A stretch of DNA of 64,000 nt from Pseudomonas monteilii (GTDB taxonomy: Bacteria; Pseudomonadota; Gammaproteobacteria; Pseudomonadales; Pseudomonadaceae). The stretch covers positions 3,968,001 through 4,032,000 of the forward strand of contig CP013997.1 in assembly GCA_001534745.1 (NCBI GenBank), given 5' to 3'. The notes under the pieces were generated by a model. The model made no database searches and was not told the DNA's origin. It saw only the letters and a list, made by a program, of their open reading frames with translations. Each line of letters starts with the position of its first letter. The first letter of the stretch is position 1. A program made the translations under genes and the position numbers. This document shows positions 52,760-61,192 of this stretch, piece by piece.

Positions 52760-53718
52760 CCGATGAAGCTCTCGCGGTCCTGGTTGAGCAGCGACAGCAA
52801 CCAGACGAAGTCATCGGGCAAAGGCGACTCCCACTTCATGACTTCACCGGTGATCGGGTGGGCCAGGGCGAGGAAGCGGGCGTGCAGGGCCTGGCGCGGG
52901 AAGGTTTTCACCGCCTCGACCATGGTGGGGCTGGCTGCGGGCGGAATGCGGAAGCGCCCGCCGTACGTCTGATCACCGACCAGCGGGAAACCGACGTGGG
53001 CCATGTGCACGCGAATCTGGTGGGTACGGCCGGTTTCCAGCTTGACCCGCACGTGGGTGTGGGTACGGAAACGCTTGAGCACGCGGTAGTGGCTGACCGC
53101 GGGCTTGCCGCCGTCGGTGACCGCCATGCGCTGGCGCATGCCGCCGTGGCGACCGATGGGCGCGTCGATCTTGCCCCCGGAGGTGACCACGCCGACCACG
53201 ATGCACTCGTAGATGCGGCTGACCTTGCGCGCCTGCATCTGCTCGACCAGTCGGGTCTGCGCCTGCAGGGTCTTGGCCACCACCATCAGGCCGGTGGTGT
53301 CCTTGTCCAGGCGGTGGACGATCCCGGCACGCGGCACGTTGACGATGTCCGGCACGTGGTGCAGCAAGGCATTGAGCAGCGTGCCATCGGCATGCCCGGC
53401 AGCCGGGTGCACGACCAGGCCGGCGGGCTTGTTGATGACCAGGATGTGCTCGTCCTCGTAGACGATGTCCAGCTCGATGTCCTGGGCCTGCCACTCGCCC
53501 TGGGCTTCATGCTCGGCCTCCAGGGCCAGCATGGCGCCGCCATGGACGGTGTCACGCGGCCGCAGCACCGCGCCGTCGACCGTCAGGCGACCCTCCTTGA
53601 TCCACCCGGACAGGCGCGAACGCGAGTACTCGGCGAACAATTGGGCGGCGACCTGGTCGAGCCGTTGACCGCCCAGTTCGGACGGTACTTCTGCGCTTAG
53701 TTGAATGATCTCGGACAT
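52756..53718 (-). CDS. rluD: 23S rRNA pseudouridine synthase RluD
   Basis: A 320-residue synthase making pseudouridines at 23S rRNA positions 1911/1915/1917. An S4 RNA-binding domain ([29 protein letters not shown]) is followed by the RluA-type catalytic domain with [15 protein letters not shown] carrying the catalytic Asp. [21 protein letters not shown] is the C-terminal family motif. The start at 53718 gives [12 protein letters not shown], the usual beginning; a longer frame to 53829 overlaps the divergent promoter region. Operon with pgeF; divergent from bamD. Confidence 0.95.
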   Translation of the reverse strand: MSEIIQLSAEVPSELGGQRLDQVAAQLFAEYSRSRLSGWIKEGRLTVDGAVLRPRDTVHGGAMLALEAEHEAQGEWQAQDIELDIVYEDEHILVINKPAGLVVHPAAGHADGTLLNALLHHVPDIVNVPRAGIVHRLDKDTTGLMVVAKTLQAQTRLVEQMQARKVSRIYECIVVGVVTSGGKIDAPIGRHGGMRQRMAVTDGGKPAVSHYRVLKRFRTHTHVRVKLETGRTHQIRVHMAHVGFPLVGDQTYGGRFRIPPAASPTMVEAVKTFPRQALHARFLALAHPITGEVMKWESPLPDDFVWLLSLLNQDRESFIG

Positions 53719-53867
53719 GCTCGAATCGACGGGCGCACAGCCTTTGGTTTCGCCTGCGCGCTTGTGGTTAAATACGGCTTCTTTTGTGCCCCGGGTCTGC
53801 CGGGGGCGCTCATCATAACAGGACGGCACCGCCCAAGACAGCGGCCGTCAAAGGGACGCAAGCCGCC

Positions 53868-54887
53868 ATGCAAGTGAAACACCTGCTGCTGATCGCCATC
53901 CTCGGACTCACTGCTGCCTGTTCCTCGAACAAGGAAGTCATCGACGAAAACCTCAGCGAAACCGAGCTGTACCAGCAGGCGCAGGCTGACCTGGACAACC
54001 ACAGCTACAACAGCGCCGTGGGCAAGCTCAAGGCGCTGGAGTCGCGCTACCCGTTCGGTCGCTACGCCGACCAGGCGCAGCTCGAGCTGATCTACGCCAA
54101 CTACAAGAACGCCGAGCCCGAGGCTGCCAAGTCGGCTGCCGAGCGCTTCATCCGCCTGCACCCGCAGCACCCGAACGTCGACTACGCCTACTACCTCAAG
54201 GGCCTGACCTCGTTCGACCAGGACCGTGGCCTGCTGGCGCGCTTCCTGCCGCTGGACATGACCCGACGCGACCCGGGCGCCGCGCGTGACTCGTACAACG
54301 AGTTTGCCCAGCTGACCAGCCGCTACCCCAACAGCCGCTACGCGCCGGATGCCAAGCAGCGCATGATCTACCTGCGCAACCTGCTGGCCGCCTACGAAAT
54401 CCACGTGGCCGACTACTACCTGACCCGCGAAGCCTACGTCGCTGCCGCCAACCGTGGCCGCTACGTGGTGGAAAACTTCCAGGAAACGCCGTCGGTCGGC
54501 GATGGCCTGGCCGTGATGGTCGAAGCCTACCAGCGCCTGCACCTGGACGACCTGGCGGCGACCAGCCTCGAGACCCTGAAGCTCAACTACCCTGACCACC
54601 CGAGCCTGGTGGATGGCGAGTTCGAGCCCAAGACCGGCGTAAACGACCACCGCTCGTGGCTGTCGAAAGCCACCCTGGGCCTGATCGAATCCGACACGCC
54701 GCTGCCACCGGGCGAGACGCGCGCCAACCAGGACGTGGTTCGTCAGTTCGAAGATGCCCGTTCGGAGATGCCTGCCGAGCTGCTGCCGAAGGACGAAGAC
54801 GGCAATCCGGTGTACCCGGAAGGCCCGAAAGAAGCCAGCAAGGGCCGCTCCTGGTTCAGCTACGCCACCTTCGGTCTGTTCGACTGA
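53868..54887 (+). CDS. bamD: outer membrane assembly lipoprotein BamD
   Basis: A 339-residue lipoprotein of the BAM complex, essential for inserting beta-barrel proteins in the outer membrane. The signal peptide ends in the lipobox LTAAC with the lipidated Cys18. TPR-like repeats follow: [60 protein letters not shown]. It is longer than the E. coli protein (about 245 residues), with a C-terminal extension of about 90 residues after the TPR core ([14 protein letters not shown] onward) that is usual in Pseudomonas. The start at 53868 is set by the signal peptide. Confidence 0.95.
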   Translation: MQVKHLLLIAILGLTAACSSNKEVIDENLSETELYQQAQADLDNHSYNSAVGKLKALESRYPFGRYADQAQLELIYANYKNAEPEAAKSAAERFIRLHPQHPNVDYAYYLKGLTSFDQDRGLLARFLPLDMTRRDPGAARDSYNEFAQLTSRYPNSRYAPDAKQRMIYLRNLLAAYEIHVADYYLTREAYVAAANRGRYVVENFQETPSVGDGLAVMVEAYQRLHLDDLAATSLETLKLNYPDHPSLVDGEFEPKTGVNDHRSWLSKATLGLIESDTPLPPGETRANQDVVRQFEDARSEMPAELLPKDEDGNPVYPEGPKEASKGRSWFSYATFGLFD

Positions 54888-54895
54888 TCCCCTGT

Positions 54896-54929
54896 CGGCC
54901 TGCCCGCGCCTTGACGTGCGGGCAGGCCG
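54896..54929 (+). terminator. hairpin after bamD
   Basis: CGGCCTGCCCGC pairs with GCGGGCAGGCCG around a 10-base loop, 9 bases past the bamD stop. No T tract follows. Confidence 0.55.
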
Positions 54930-55068
54930 CACCGACCTGCGACGTTCTGCGCGGGTCCGGGCCTTGCCAGCGCCGTCGACGCGCACGCCTGACGACTGCC
55001 CTCCTCTCCCCTTTTGCCCCGCCTCGCTCTAGACTGTCGACTTCATCGACTCGACAAAGCTGAACGCC

Positions 55069-55293
55069 ATGCTCCGCCTACTTTTCTGGATCGCCCTGAT
55101 CGCCGCCGTCATCTGGCTGTGGCGCAGGTTCAAGCTCAGCCAGGACGCCCGCCCGGCGCAGCGACTGGACGACCCGTTGACCATGGTTCGTTGCGCGCAC
55201 TGCGGTGTGCATCTGCCCAATGACCGGGCCCTGCGCCGTGGCGAGCACTGGTATTGCAGCCCGACGCACCTGGAGCAGGGGCCCAAGGGCTGA
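55069..55293 (+). CDS. PP0621 family small membrane protein
   Basis: A 74-residue protein. One N-terminal transmembrane helix (LLFWIALIAAVIWLWRRF) is followed by a cytoplasmic tail with a possible zinc ribbon: VRCAHCGVHLP, and then His and Cys in HWYCSPTH. It matches the small PP0621-type proteins encoded beside bamD in Pseudomonas. No function is known. It is followed by a long REP cluster and has no operon partner. Confidence 0.85.
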   Translation: MLRLLFWIALIAAVIWLWRRFKLSQDARPAQRLDDPLTMVRCAHCGVHLPNDRALRRGEHWYCSPTHLEQGPKG

Positions 55294-55324
55294 CGGGACC
55301 TGGGGCAGGGTTGAATTTGGTTTT

Positions 55325-55592
55325 GTGGGCCCTGCAAGCCCAATCGCGGCCAGTCCGGCGCTGCGGCAGGGTTGCACATAAGGATCGCAATGCTCTGCCT
55401 CATCGCGGTGTGGCTACGGGTGGTAGCCCCTATACCGCGATTGCGTCAGATCAGAGAACACTGTCGCCTGCACTGGCGCAATCGCGGCACAGGGGCCGCT
55501 CCTACACCCGTAGCTACACCGCGGCGGTGCAGACTGTCGCGGTCACCTGTGGGAGCGGCCCCTGTGCCGCGATTGGGCCCGCCAGGGCCCAC
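55325..55592. repeat. cluster of two REPINs
   Basis: Two inverted REP pairs lie in tandem. The first (about 55325-55450) starts GTGGGCCCTGCAAGCCCAAT and ends with TATACCGCGATTG. The second (about 55478-55592) has GCGCAATCGCGGCACAGGGG at the left and AGCGGCCCCTGTGCCGCGAT with GGGCCC at the right, a near-perfect mirror. This fills the 325-base gap between the PP0621-type gene and thiO. Confidence 0.8.
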
Positions 55593-55618
55593 ATCAACAC
55601 TTGGCAGTGTGCACGCTC

Positions 55619-56722
55619 TCAACGCGCCGACAAGCGGTGCTCCGGGGCATAAGGTGCCGGATCGATGATCGGAGCCTGTTCGAGCAGCAGATCACCGAGC
55701 AACTGGCAGGACGCCGGTGCCAACACCAGGCCGTTGCGGAAATGCCCGCAGTTCAACCACAGCCCTTCATGCCCAGGCACACGGCCAATGTACGGAATGC
55801 CCTCCGGCGAGCCTGGCCGCAGGCCTGCCCAGTGGGCGACAGGCCTGGCATCCGCCAAGGCCGGCAACAGGTCGATCGCAGACGCCTGCAGGCTGGCCAG
55901 CGCCGAGTCCGTGGGCGTCTTGTCGAACCCTTGGTACTCCAGCGTGCTGCCGACCAGGACATGCCCGTCGCGTCGTGGAATGGCGTAGCGCCCCTTGGCC
56001 AGGACCATGGTAGGCAGGAAATCCTCGGCGCACTGGAACAGGATCATCTGCCCTTTCACCGGCTCGACCGGCAAGCCCAGACCCAACGACGCCAATAGCT
56101 CGCCGCTCCAGGCCCCGGCGCTGAGCACCACGTCATCACCCTCGATCACGCCATCAGGCGTTCTCACCCCCGTGACACGCCCGGCCTGTTGTTCAAAGCC
56201 GCTGACCTTGCAGTGCTCGCGCACGATCACGTTCGGCAACCCGTGCAGTGCAGCCTTGAGCGACTTCACCAGACGCGGGTTGCGCACATTGGCCACACCC
56301 GCCATGTAGATCGCGCGCTCGAAGCCAGGCCCGAGCACGGGCACGGCGTCGTAGACGTCGCGGATGTCCACGGCCGCCAGGGGTCGCTGGTGACGGACCG
56401 CCCAGTCCAGGGCCTGCGACTCGTCTTCCAGGTCGAGCCAGTACAGCCCGGTGGTGTACACCTGCGGGTCCACGCCGGTCCGGGCGTACAGCGTCTCGCC
56501 CAGGTGGGGATAGAAGTCCTGCGACCAGTGCGCCAGTGCCGTGACTGCCGCGTTGTAGCGCCACGGGTAGAGCGGCGAGACGATACCGCCACCGGCCCAT
56601 GACGACTCGCGCCCCGCCTCGCCTTGGTCGCAGAGGATGACCTGATCGACCTGGGCGGCCAGGTTGAACGCCGTCAACAGACCGATGACACCCCCGCCGA
56701 CCACCACTACACGCTTGCTCAT
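55619..56722 (-). CDS. thiO: glycine oxidase ThiO
   Basis: A 367-residue FAD-dependent glycine/D-amino acid oxidase making dehydroglycine for the thiazole part of thiamine. The FAD site is RVVVVGGGVIGLLTAFNLA at the N-terminus, with ESSWAGGGIVSPLYPWRYN next, the ThiO fingerprint. HWAGLRPGSPEGIPYIGRVP and GHFRNGLVLAPAS close the C-terminal half. The start at 56722 begins at the FAD strand. It lies just downstream of the minor pilin cluster but 52 bases apart, and is probably separate. Confidence 0.92.
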   Translation of the reverse strand: MSKRVVVVGGGVIGLLTAFNLAAQVDQVILCDQGEAGRESSWAGGGIVSPLYPWRYNAAVTALAHWSQDFYPHLGETLYARTGVDPQVYTTGLYWLDLEDESQALDWAVRHQRPLAAVDIRDVYDAVPVLGPGFERAIYMAGVANVRNPRLVKSLKAALHGLPNVIVREHCKVSGFEQQAGRVTGVRTPDGVIEGDDVVLSAGAWSGELLASLGLGLPVEPVKGQMILFQCAEDFLPTMVLAKGRYAIPRRDGHVLVGSTLEYQGFDKTPTDSALASLQASAIDLLPALADARPVAHWAGLRPGSPEGIPYIGRVPGHEGLWLNCGHFRNGLVLAPASCQLLGDLLLEQAPIIDPAPYAPEHRLSAR

Positions 56723-56774
56723 CTCACGTTCCAACCGTCCAAGTAAGCCATGACGCCCATCGACGCCCTCGTCT

Positions 56775-57170
56775 TCAATTGCCCCAGCAGACCTCGACCG
56801 GCAACTGCCCGCCCCGATTCTCGCGACGCCCCGCCTGATCGAGCTGAAAATCGCCGCACGGGTCGTGCGCGAACCGACCGCCCGGGGCACGTTCGGCGGT
56901 CAGCCGATAGGTGGTCGCATCGAGACCTACCGTCAGGCGGTAATGGCGGGTGCCGGTCGGCCATGGCCTCTCAGGCGGCGGCTCGTCGTACCGGCCATGC
57001 CGGACGCGGTGCTGTTCGAGGCGCAAGGCCACGTCGTGCAACAGACCCACCGCCTCCGTACGCGCCGCCTGCTTGAGCGGCTCATCGTAGGCAGGCAAGG
57101 CAACGGCCGCCAGCATGCCGATCACCGCCAGCACAATCAACAGCTCGATCAGGCTGTTTCCTTGCTGCAT
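56775..57170 (-). CDS. pilE: type IV minor pilin PilE
   Basis: A 131-residue prepilin. The leader MQQG is cut before NSLIELLIVLAVIGMLAAVA, with Glu at mature position 5. A globular domain follows with a Cys pair (HDPCGDF and VEVCWG) likely to form a disulphide. It is the last of four minor pilin genes on this strand, 4 bases after pilX. In P. aeruginosa pilY1 lies between pilX and pilE; it is absent here. Confidence 0.85.
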   Translation of the reverse strand: MQQGNSLIELLIVLAVIGMLAAVALPAYDEPLKQAARTEAVGLLHDVALRLEQHRVRHGRYDEPPPERPWPTGTRHYRLTVGLDATTYRLTAERAPGGRFAHDPCGDFQLDQAGRRENRGGQLPVEVCWGN

Positions 57171-57174
57171 GTCA

Positions 57175-57654
57175 TCACTCCTTGAATCGTTGTCGCCACA
57201 GCACGCGCACGGCTGTCTGCGGCGCCTGCACCGGCACGGCGTAGAGGGCCTCGATGACCTGCTGGACCGCGGCATGCCGGTTCAGGGCAGTGATCCGGAA
57301 CAGCGTCGCGGGCGTTCCCTCTGGCAACTGCGCGGCGAGCGTGGTGAGGCCGAGGTTCTGCACCTGGTAAAAGCCTTCGGCCGTACGGGCCCAGCCCTCC
57401 AGGTCGTCGCCCGAGCGCTCGGGCCATGCCGGCGGCAGGCAGTCCAGACACAGCGCGGGTGGCACCAGGCGTAGCGCCTCGGCACCGGCCAACAGGGCAG
57501 CCTCGGCCTGTTCGAAGGCACGCACCTGCGCCAGCAGATCACCGGCCTGGTGCGTCTCCAACAGCGCTTCGCGCAGGGCCGCGGCGGACACCATGCCCAG
57601 CAGCAGGGTCAGCGCCAGCCCGGCGAGCAGGACGACACCCCGTTGCCGGCTCAT
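57175..57654 (-). CDS. pilX: type IV minor pilin PilX-like
   Basis: A 159-residue protein with a prepilin-like start: MSRQRG then VVLLAGLALTLLLGMVSAAA. The mature position 5 is not Glu, as is common in PilX/GspK-type tip pilins. A long amphipathic helix follows (QVRAFEQAEAALLAGAEAL) with a Cys pair CLDC. Overlaps the pilW stop (ATGA). It is expected to be part of the pilus tip or priming complex. Confidence 0.75.
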   Translation of the reverse strand: MSRQRGVVLLAGLALTLLLGMVSAAALREALLETHQAGDLLAQVRAFEQAEAALLAGAEALRLVPPALCLDCLPPAWPERSGDDLEGWARTAEGFYQVQNLGLTTLAAQLPEGTPATLFRITALNRHAAVQQVIEALYAVPVQAPQTAVRVLWRQRFKE

Positions 57655-58316
57655 GGCCTGGGCACCGCATTGCGCAACGTGACGCTCAAGGCGTGCTGCT
57701 GCCTGACCTGCATGGTGGGCTCGAACAACGTCAGGCGCAGGTCGAGCCGGATCTGGTTGCCGTGGTGCACGGCGTCGAGGTGCAACGCCTGGACGTGATC
57801 GAGCAGCGGCTGCGTACTCCCCCCGCTGCTCAGGCGCAGCGTGGTGCCGTGGACCTGATAGACCTGCCGACGGACACCGAAGGCCATGCTCTTGGGCGGA
57901 CCCGGCGGAGTACCTGCGACCACCCTCGCCCACTGCCGGCAATCCGTGAGCACGGTCCAGTCGGCGCTGCCGGGCGACCCCGCCCGGTCGCCCGTGAGCA
58001 GGCTCAGGCTGGCCAAGGTGCCATCCGGTGCACGGGTGATCTGCACAGGTCTGGCGAATGCCTGGGCACTCCCAGGCGACTCGAAGGCCATGGCTTCCTG
58101 CCGCAGACATCCATAGGCGCCTACCATGCGAATGTCCCGCGCCATGTGTTGCAGCACCACACGCGCATCATCCGACAGACGCACGCTGGCCTCCTGCAGT
58201 TGCCAGGCTCGGTAGGCCGAGACGAACACCTGGCTGGCCGCCGTCAGCAACAATGCACCCAGGGCCAGGGCCAGTATGCTCTCCAGCAGGCCGAAACCGC
58301 TCTGTGCCCGGTTCAC
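57651..58316 (-). CDS. pilW: type IV minor pilin PilW-like
   Basis: A 221-residue prepilin. The leader MNRAQSG precedes FGLLESILALALGALLLTAA, with Glu at mature position 5. The segment DDARVVLQHMARDIRMVGAYG is typical of PilW. Overlaps both pilV and pilX by ATGA, so the three are co-translated. Confidence 0.85.
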   Translation of the reverse strand: MNRAQSGFGLLESILALALGALLLTAASQVFVSAYRAWQLQEASVRLSDDARVVLQHMARDIRMVGAYGCLRQEAMAFESPGSAQAFARPVQITRAPDGTLASLSLLTGDRAGSPGSADWTVLTDCRQWARVVAGTPPGPPKSMAFGVRRQVYQVHGTTLRLSSGGSTQPLLDHVQALHLDAVHHGNQIRLDLRLTLFEPTMQVRQQHALSVTLRNAVPRP

Positions 58317-58675
58317 CGCGCCAACCGTCCGCGCAGCTCGATGACCTGTGGTGTCAGACCGGCAGGGTCGGGCCGACGGATCTGCACGGTCAGCACCCCA
58401 CCGACCGCACGGGCCTCCCCGGTCGTATCCGGCCCCAGTAGGTCCTCGAGCTGGGTCAGCCAGGCGGCGCGCTCATGGGGTTCGAGCGCGCCGGTCAGGC
58501 GACTGCGCTCCAGCAGCCCGTGCGCCAGCTGCACGGCCTGACTGTCGCGACGGGCCAGATCGGCCGCCTGCAACGCCCGCCACTGGAAGCCTGCCGCCGC
58601 GAACACGCCCACGCTGATGACGCCACCGGCCACCAGCACTTCCCAGAATGTCATCCCCCGCTGTGTCGATCGCAT
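58313..58675 (-). CDS. pilV: type IV minor pilin PilV-like
   Basis: A 120-residue prepilin: MRSTQRG then MTFWEVLVAGGVISVGVFAA, with Glu at mature position 5. The stretch ARRDSQAVQLAHGLLERSRL is the usual PilV/GspI helix end. First gene of the pilV-W-X-E operon, divergent from the FimT-like gene. Confidence 0.85.
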   Translation of the reverse strand: MRSTQRGMTFWEVLVAGGVISVGVFAAAGFQWRALQAADLARRDSQAVQLAHGLLERSRLTGALEPHERAAWLTQLEDLLGPDTTGEARAVGGVLTVQIRRPDPAGLTPQVIELRGRLAR

Positions 58676-58789
58676 CCCTGCGCGCTCCCGTGTCCTTTTC
58701 CCTCGCCCGCCGATGCCCTGACCGACTGGCCGTGAAACGTATCCCGCTGGAAGCTATAGCCAAGCACGTCCAGGGAGGAATGCACGGTG

Positions 58790-59284
58790 ATGCAACGTGG
58801 AGCAACACTGATACAAATCATGTTGGCCCTGGCCTTGGCCGGCGTGCTGACACAGGTGAGCCTGAATGCCTACCGCACCATGGGCGATGAGCTGCATCGG
58901 GCGAGGCTGGCCCGGGAGCTGGCTCAGGCGTTGCGACTGGCACGGGGGCAGGCGTTGTTGCAAGGCGAGGTGATGGCGCTAAGGCCATGGGGGACGGCGT
59001 GGAACGCCGGCTGGCAGGTCATCCGCGTGCAGGACGGGCAGGTCCTGCGCGAACAACGCTTCGGCTCGCGGGCGCAGGTGGCCATCGTCGGTACGACACG
59101 GCGTGAGGTTCGCTTCAGTGCCCAGGGCATGCCCCTGGCGGGCCATGGAACGCTGCGCAACGGCACCTTCCATGTGTGCGATGCCCAGACCGGTCGAAGC
59201 CGGCACCAGGTGGTCTGGGCCAGCAGCGGCCGTATCAGCCTGCGCACCGAGGACCTGGCGGAACCCCGCTGCGCAGGCGGCTGA
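58790..59284 (+). CDS. fimT: GspH/FimT-type pseudopilin
   Basis: A 164-residue prepilin-like protein with the FimT/GspH pattern: hydrophobic helix LIQIMLALALAGVLTQVSLN, then LARELAQALRLARGQALLQG and a beta-rich end with CDAQTG and EPRCAG. The cleavage site is QRG before ATLIQ, so mature position 5 is Gln rather than the near-universal Glu. The start may be the GTG at 58787 or the ATG at 58790; a strong GGGAGGA lies 8-10 bases upstream. It is divergent from pilV and convergent with ispH, touching its stop. Confidence 0.82.
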   Translation: MQRGATLIQIMLALALAGVLTQVSLNAYRTMGDELHRARLARELAQALRLARGQALLQGEVMALRPWGTAWNAGWQVIRVQDGQVLREQRFGSRAQVAIVGTTRREVRFSAQGMPLAGHGTLRNGTFHVCDAQTGRSRHQVVWASSGRISLRTEDLAEPRCAGG

Positions 59285-60232
59285 TCAGATCAGCGAACGG
59301 ACGCGCAACTCCTTGGGCATGGAGAAGGTGACGTTCTCCGGACGCCCGTCGAGTTCGTCAGCACCGGTCGCGCCCCAGGCGCGCAGCTGCTCGATCACCC
59401 CGCGCACCAGCACCTCGGGCGCCGAGGCACCGGCGGTGATACCGACACGGGTGATGCCGTCGAACCAGCTGCGCTGGAGGTCTTCGGCACCGTCGATCAG
59501 GTAGGCAGGCGTGCCCATCCGCTCGGCCAGCTCGCGCAGGCGATTGGAGTTGGAACTGTTCGGGCTGCCCACCACCAGCACCACGTCCGACTCGTCGGCC
59601 AGCTGCTTGACCGCGTCCTGGCGGTTCTGGGTGGCGTAGCAGATATCGTCCTTGCGCGGGCCACCGATGTTCGGGAAGCGCGCACGCAGCGCATCGATCA
59701 CCCGGCTGGTGTCGTCCATCGACAGCGTGGTCTGGGTGACGAACGCCAGGTTGTCGGGATCGCGCACCTGCATGCGCGCGACGTCGTCTTCGTCCTCGAC
59801 CAGGTAGATCGAGCCGCCGTTACTGTCGTCGTACTGGCCCATGGTGCCTTCGACTTCCGGGTGCCCGGCATGGCCGATGAGGATGCATTCGCGACCGTCA
59901 CGGCTGTACTTGGCGACCTCGATGTGCACCTTGGTGACCAGCGGGCAGGTGGCGTCGAAGACTTTGAGCCCACGCCCGGCGGCCTCCTGGCGCACGGCCT
60001 GGGAGACGCCGTGGGCGCTGAAGATGACGATGACGTCGTCCGGCACCTGGTCGAGTTCCTCGACGAAGATGGCACCGCGCGCGCGCAGGTCTTCGACCAC
60101 GAACTTGTTGTGCACCACTTCGTGGCGCACGTAGATCGGTGGCCCGAAGACTTCCAGGGCACGGTTGACGATTTCGATCGCCCGGTCCACCCCGGCACAG
60201 AAGCCGCGCGGGTTGGCGAGTTTGATTTGCAT
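59285..60232 (-). CDS. ispH: 4-hydroxy-3-methylbut-2-enyl diphosphate reductase IspH
   Basis: A 315-residue [4Fe-4S] enzyme, the last step of the MEP isoprenoid pathway. The three cluster cysteines are in [10 protein letters not shown] (Cys12), [12 protein letters not shown] (near 96) and near 200 (KDDICYATQ). [24 protein letters not shown] and the [10 protein letters not shown] substrate motif are all present. It is the last gene of the ileS-lspA-fkpB-ispH cluster, 14 bases after fkpB. Confidence 0.97.
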   Translation of the reverse strand: MQIKLANPRGFCAGVDRAIEIVNRALEVFGPPIYVRHEVVHNKFVVEDLRARGAIFVEELDQVPDDVIVIFSAHGVSQAVRQEAAGRGLKVFDATCPLVTKVHIEVAKYSRDGRECILIGHAGHPEVEGTMGQYDDSNGGSIYLVEDEDDVARMQVRDPDNLAFVTQTTLSMDDTSRVIDALRARFPNIGGPRKDDICYATQNRQDAVKQLADESDVVLVVGSPNSSNSNRLRELAERMGTPAYLIDGAEDLQRSWFDGITRVGITAGASAPEVLVRGVIEQLRAWGATGADELDGRPENVTFSMPKELRVRSLI

Positions 60233-60246
60233 GGTCGGCTCCGTGC

Positions 60247-60684
60247 TTACAGGGCCTTCACCTCGAGGATTTCCACCTCGAAGTTGAGGGTCTTGCCAGC
60301 CAGTGGATGGTTGAAGTCGATGGTGACCTGATCGTCGTCGAACTGCTTGACCACGCCCGGCAGCTCCGTGTTGGCCGCGTCGTTGAAGATCACCAGCAGC
60401 CCTTCCGACAGTTCCATGTCGGTGAACTGCGAGCGTGGCATGACCTGCACGTTCTGTGGGTTGGGCTGACCGAAGGCACTCTCCGGCGCGATGCTCAGGC
60501 TGCGACGGTCGCCGGCCTTGAAGCCGAACAGGGCCGCTTCGAAGCCTGGCAGCAGGTTGCCGTCACCGACCGTGAACGTGGCCGGGGCCTTGTCGAAGGT
60601 GCTGTCGACGGTGTCGCCGTTTTCCAGGTGCAGCGCGAAGTGAAGCGTCACTTCGGTGTTCTGACCGATGCGTGTTTCAGTCAT
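60247..60684 (-). CDS. fkpB: FKBP-type peptidyl-prolyl isomerase FkpB (SlpA)
   Basis: A 145-residue SlyD/SlpA-type isomerase. The FKBP half-barrel ([40 protein letters not shown]) holds an inserted IF domain (about 70-115: [20 protein letters not shown]) and the closing [14 protein letters not shown]. The His-rich tail of SlyD is missing, which fits FkpB. Its start overlaps the lspA stop by 8 bases. Confidence 0.93.
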   Translation of the reverse strand: MTETRIGQNTEVTLHFALHLENGDTVDSTFDKAPATFTVGDGNLLPGFEAALFGFKAGDRRSLSIAPESAFGQPNPQNVQVMPRSQFTDMELSEGLLVIFNDAANTELPGVVKQFDDDQVTIDFNHPLAGKTLNFEVEILEVKAL

Positions 60685-61192
60685 GGGCAGGCTCCTCCGC
60701 CTTGCGGCTCTTGAACATGTCGAGCGCCAGCATGATCGCACCGACGGTGATGGCACAGTCCGCGATGTTGAAGACCGGGAAGCGCCAGATGTCTTTCCAG
60801 TGCACGAAGATGAAGTCGATGACGTGGCCGTGGGCCATGCGGTCGTACAGGTTGCCCAGCGCACCGCCGAGCACCAGCGCCAGGGCGATGGCCAGCCAGG
60901 TCTCGCCGCGCCCCAGCCGCTTGAGCCAGACCACCAGCACCGCGCTCACCACCACGGCGATCAGGGCGAACAGCCAGCGCTGCCACCCCGCACCATCGGC
61001 CAGGAAGCTGAACGCCGCACCGTAGTTGTAGGCCAGCAGCCAGCTCAACAGGTTGGGGATGACCGTGATCTCACGGCCATCGGCCAAGGCGCTGTTGAAG
61101 TAGAGCTTGGTGACCTGGTCGAGGACCACGACCACCACGCTCAGCCAGAGCCAGCCAAGGCGCCCGAAGCGCCCCGCACCTGGGTTAGGCAT
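60677..61192 (-). CDS. lspA: lipoprotein signal peptidase LspA
   Basis: A 171-residue aspartic protease with four transmembrane helices that cuts lipoprotein signal peptides (for example that of BamD). LDQVTKLYF carries the first conserved Asp region, then [29 protein letters not shown] and [11 protein letters not shown], which hold the catalytic Asp pair (GHVIDF and NIADC). The start overlaps the ileS stop by 8 bases (ATGCCTAA). Confidence 0.96.
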   Translation of the reverse strand: MPNPGAGRFGRLGWLWLSVVVVVLDQVTKLYFNSALADGREITVIPNLLSWLLAYNYGAAFSFLADGAGWQRWLFALIAVVVSAVLVVWLKRLGRGETWLAIALALVLGGALGNLYDRMAHGHVIDFIFVHWKDIWRFPVFNIADCAITVGAIMLALDMFKSRKAEEPAHD

